Positions 6,098-6,863 of a stretch of 6,863 nucleotides of DNA are shown here, piece after piece (within the stretch, counting starts at the first letter, position 1; every line of letters starts with the position of its first letter). The stretch is from Bacteroidales bacterium UBA6207 (GTDB lineage: Bacteria; Bacteroidota; Bacteroidia; Bacteroidales; F082). The DNA lies in NCBI GenBank assembly GCA_002421995.1, contig DISP01000034.1:1-6863 (forward strand), given 5' to 3'. Both the position numbers and the translations under genes were made by a program. The notes beneath the pieces were generated by a model, which searched no databases, was not told the DNA's origin, and saw only the letters and a list, made by a program, of their open reading frames with translations.

Positions 6098-6646
6098 TCA
6101 TTCATCCTGCATAACCATTTTATACAGCTCGGTGCAGCTTTTCCAGTTGCGGGTGGTGGCTTTGCATTTGAGCCTGCTTTCGATGTAGTTGTTGTTGAGT
6201 TTCGTTTTGCCGTATCCGATCGGGCAATAGAGATATACAGCTGACTCAGTCACAACGATTTCTTCGGTGTCATGTTTTTTGCTGAGCAGGGCCGGTGCCT
6301 CGGTCAGCAGGGGAGTGCCTGCCAAAAATGTGACATAAACATGTGTTGTCTCCTTCTCCGGCTTGTTGCTAAAGGGGTTATTTTCAATAATTTGCCTGAA
6401 CTTCTCGGGTTCATTTACGAAAACTGCTACATCAAACCCGAAGGTTTTTTGGATGGCTGCAGCGATTTTTTGTGCTGCATCATCTGCAGTATAACCCCCG
6501 GCCTTAAAAACAACATTTCCGCTTTGCAGATAGGTGCGCACTTCAGCAAACCCTTGCTCTTCATACATTTGGCGCAGATGTTCCATCCTGATGAGCTTTT
6601 GGCCACTCACATTCACACCTCTTAAAAGTGAGATATATCTTGTCAT
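6098..6646 (-). CDS. DUF1697 family protein (182 aa)
   Basis: A full-length match to the DUF1697 family (Pfam PF08002) by motifs I remember. The N-terminus is MTRYISLLRGVNVSGQ, the family's usual opening, and it fixes the start. Next come VRTYLQSGNVVF at 36-47, then LYCPIGYGKTKLNNN at 139-153, and ATTRNWKSCTEL at 163-174 near the C-terminus. About 180 residues is the normal family length. There is no signal peptide or membrane segment, so it should be cytoplasmic. The biochemical function of the family is not established to my knowledge. Its stop codon overlaps the longer possible start of the beta-lactamase by 8 bases and lies 70 bases from the preferred start. I saw no clear promoter in the 129 bases upstream. 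Confidence 0.9.
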   Translation of the reverse strand: MTRYISLLRGVNVSGQKLIRMEHLRQMYEEQGFAEVRTYLQSGNVVFKAGGYTADDAAQKIAAAIQKTFGFDVAVFVNEPEKFRQIIENNPFSNKPEKETTHVYVTFLAGTPLLTEAPALLSKKHDTEEIVVTESAVYLYCPIGYGKTKLNNNYIESRLKCKATTRNWKSCTELYKMVMQDE

Positions 6647-6775
6647 TACCTTGTTGTGGATTGCGAAAGCCTCCTGACAATCATTCCTGCCATTGCCTTC
6701 GTTTTTTTTGCAAAGGAAGCGAAATTCTGTATCGTTTTTCTGCGCTGAAATAAAATGCTAAAGTTTGCGGATCAT

Positions 6776-6863
6776 TTACCTTTTGCCTTCAATCATATAC
6801 CTGACGCCTGTGCTAAGGATGAATGACTTTCCGGTGATCTTTAAGCCTAAACTGTTGTCGGCA
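6776..6863 (-). CDS. C-terminal end of a protein, possibly an outer-membrane beta-barrel (partial)
   Basis: Only the last 28 codons and the TAA stop are inside the window; the gene continues past the right edge. The tail reads ADNSLGLKITGKSFILSTG, then VRYMIEGKR. It alternates polar and hydrophobic residues and ends in a GVRYMI strand, as in many Bacteroidota outer-membrane barrel proteins, but this is a short fragment. The other two minus-strand frames hit stops within the first 17 codons, which supports this frame. The barrel call is inference. Confidence 0.5.
   Translation of the reverse strand, partial: ADNSLGLKITGKSFILSTGVRYMIEGKR

Noticed and set aside
5699..6114. Plus-strand frames opposite the beta-lactamase
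   Set aside because: Antisense shadows of a gene with complete catalytic motifs.
6670..6675. Perfect AGGAGG on the minus strand before the DUF1697 gene
   Set aside because: It lies 23 bases upstream of the ATG, too far for normal use. There is no ATG, GTG or TTG in frame at a suitable distance, and the family N-terminus fits the ATG at 6646.

Overview
The window looks like a chromosomal segment from a member of the Bacteroidota. The evidence is a very long secreted protein with the C-terminal architecture of type IX secretion (T9SS) cargo, a CcrA-like subclass B1 metallo-beta-lactamase, AT-rich leaders without strong Shine-Dalgarno sequences, TAnnTTTG-type promoter candidates, and a dense cluster of short extragenic repeats. 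All supported genes lie on the minus strand. No RNA gene, CRISPR array, transposase or integrase was found.

Layout from left to right in window coordinates. (1) 1-3340: the first 1113 codons of a multidomain secreted protein that runs off the left edge. It has a signal peptide, an N-terminal beta-rich domain, an HID/DUF1533-like domain, an Ig-like domain, a BNR-associated-like domain, a lamin-tail-like domain and a T9SS-cargo C-terminal region. Its 3' third is much richer in GC than the rest. (2) 3341-4923: about 1.6 kb with no convincing gene, packed with repeats. These are a 240-270 bp direct duplication, heptamer tracts in opposite orientations, a 15-bp inverted repeat, and several perfect hairpins, two of which share a GTACTTT stem. 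(3) 4924-5163: a 79-residue membrane protein of unknown function with its own candidate promoter. (4) 5281-6027: a periplasmic subclass B1 metallo-beta-lactamase with all six zinc ligands. (5) 6098-6646: a DUF1697 family protein. (6) 6776-6863: the last 28 codons of another protein, possibly an outer-membrane beta-barrel.

The DUF1697 and beta-lactamase genes are close enough (70 bp with the preferred start, overlapping with the longer one) to be cotranscribed. Nothing suggests a functional link between them. The T9SS protein is separated by the repeat region and is probably an independent transcription unit. I see no multi-gene novel system. The features most worth a second look are the repeat cluster, the composition break inside the T9SS gene, and the Tyr at the usual Asn233 position of the beta-lactamase.
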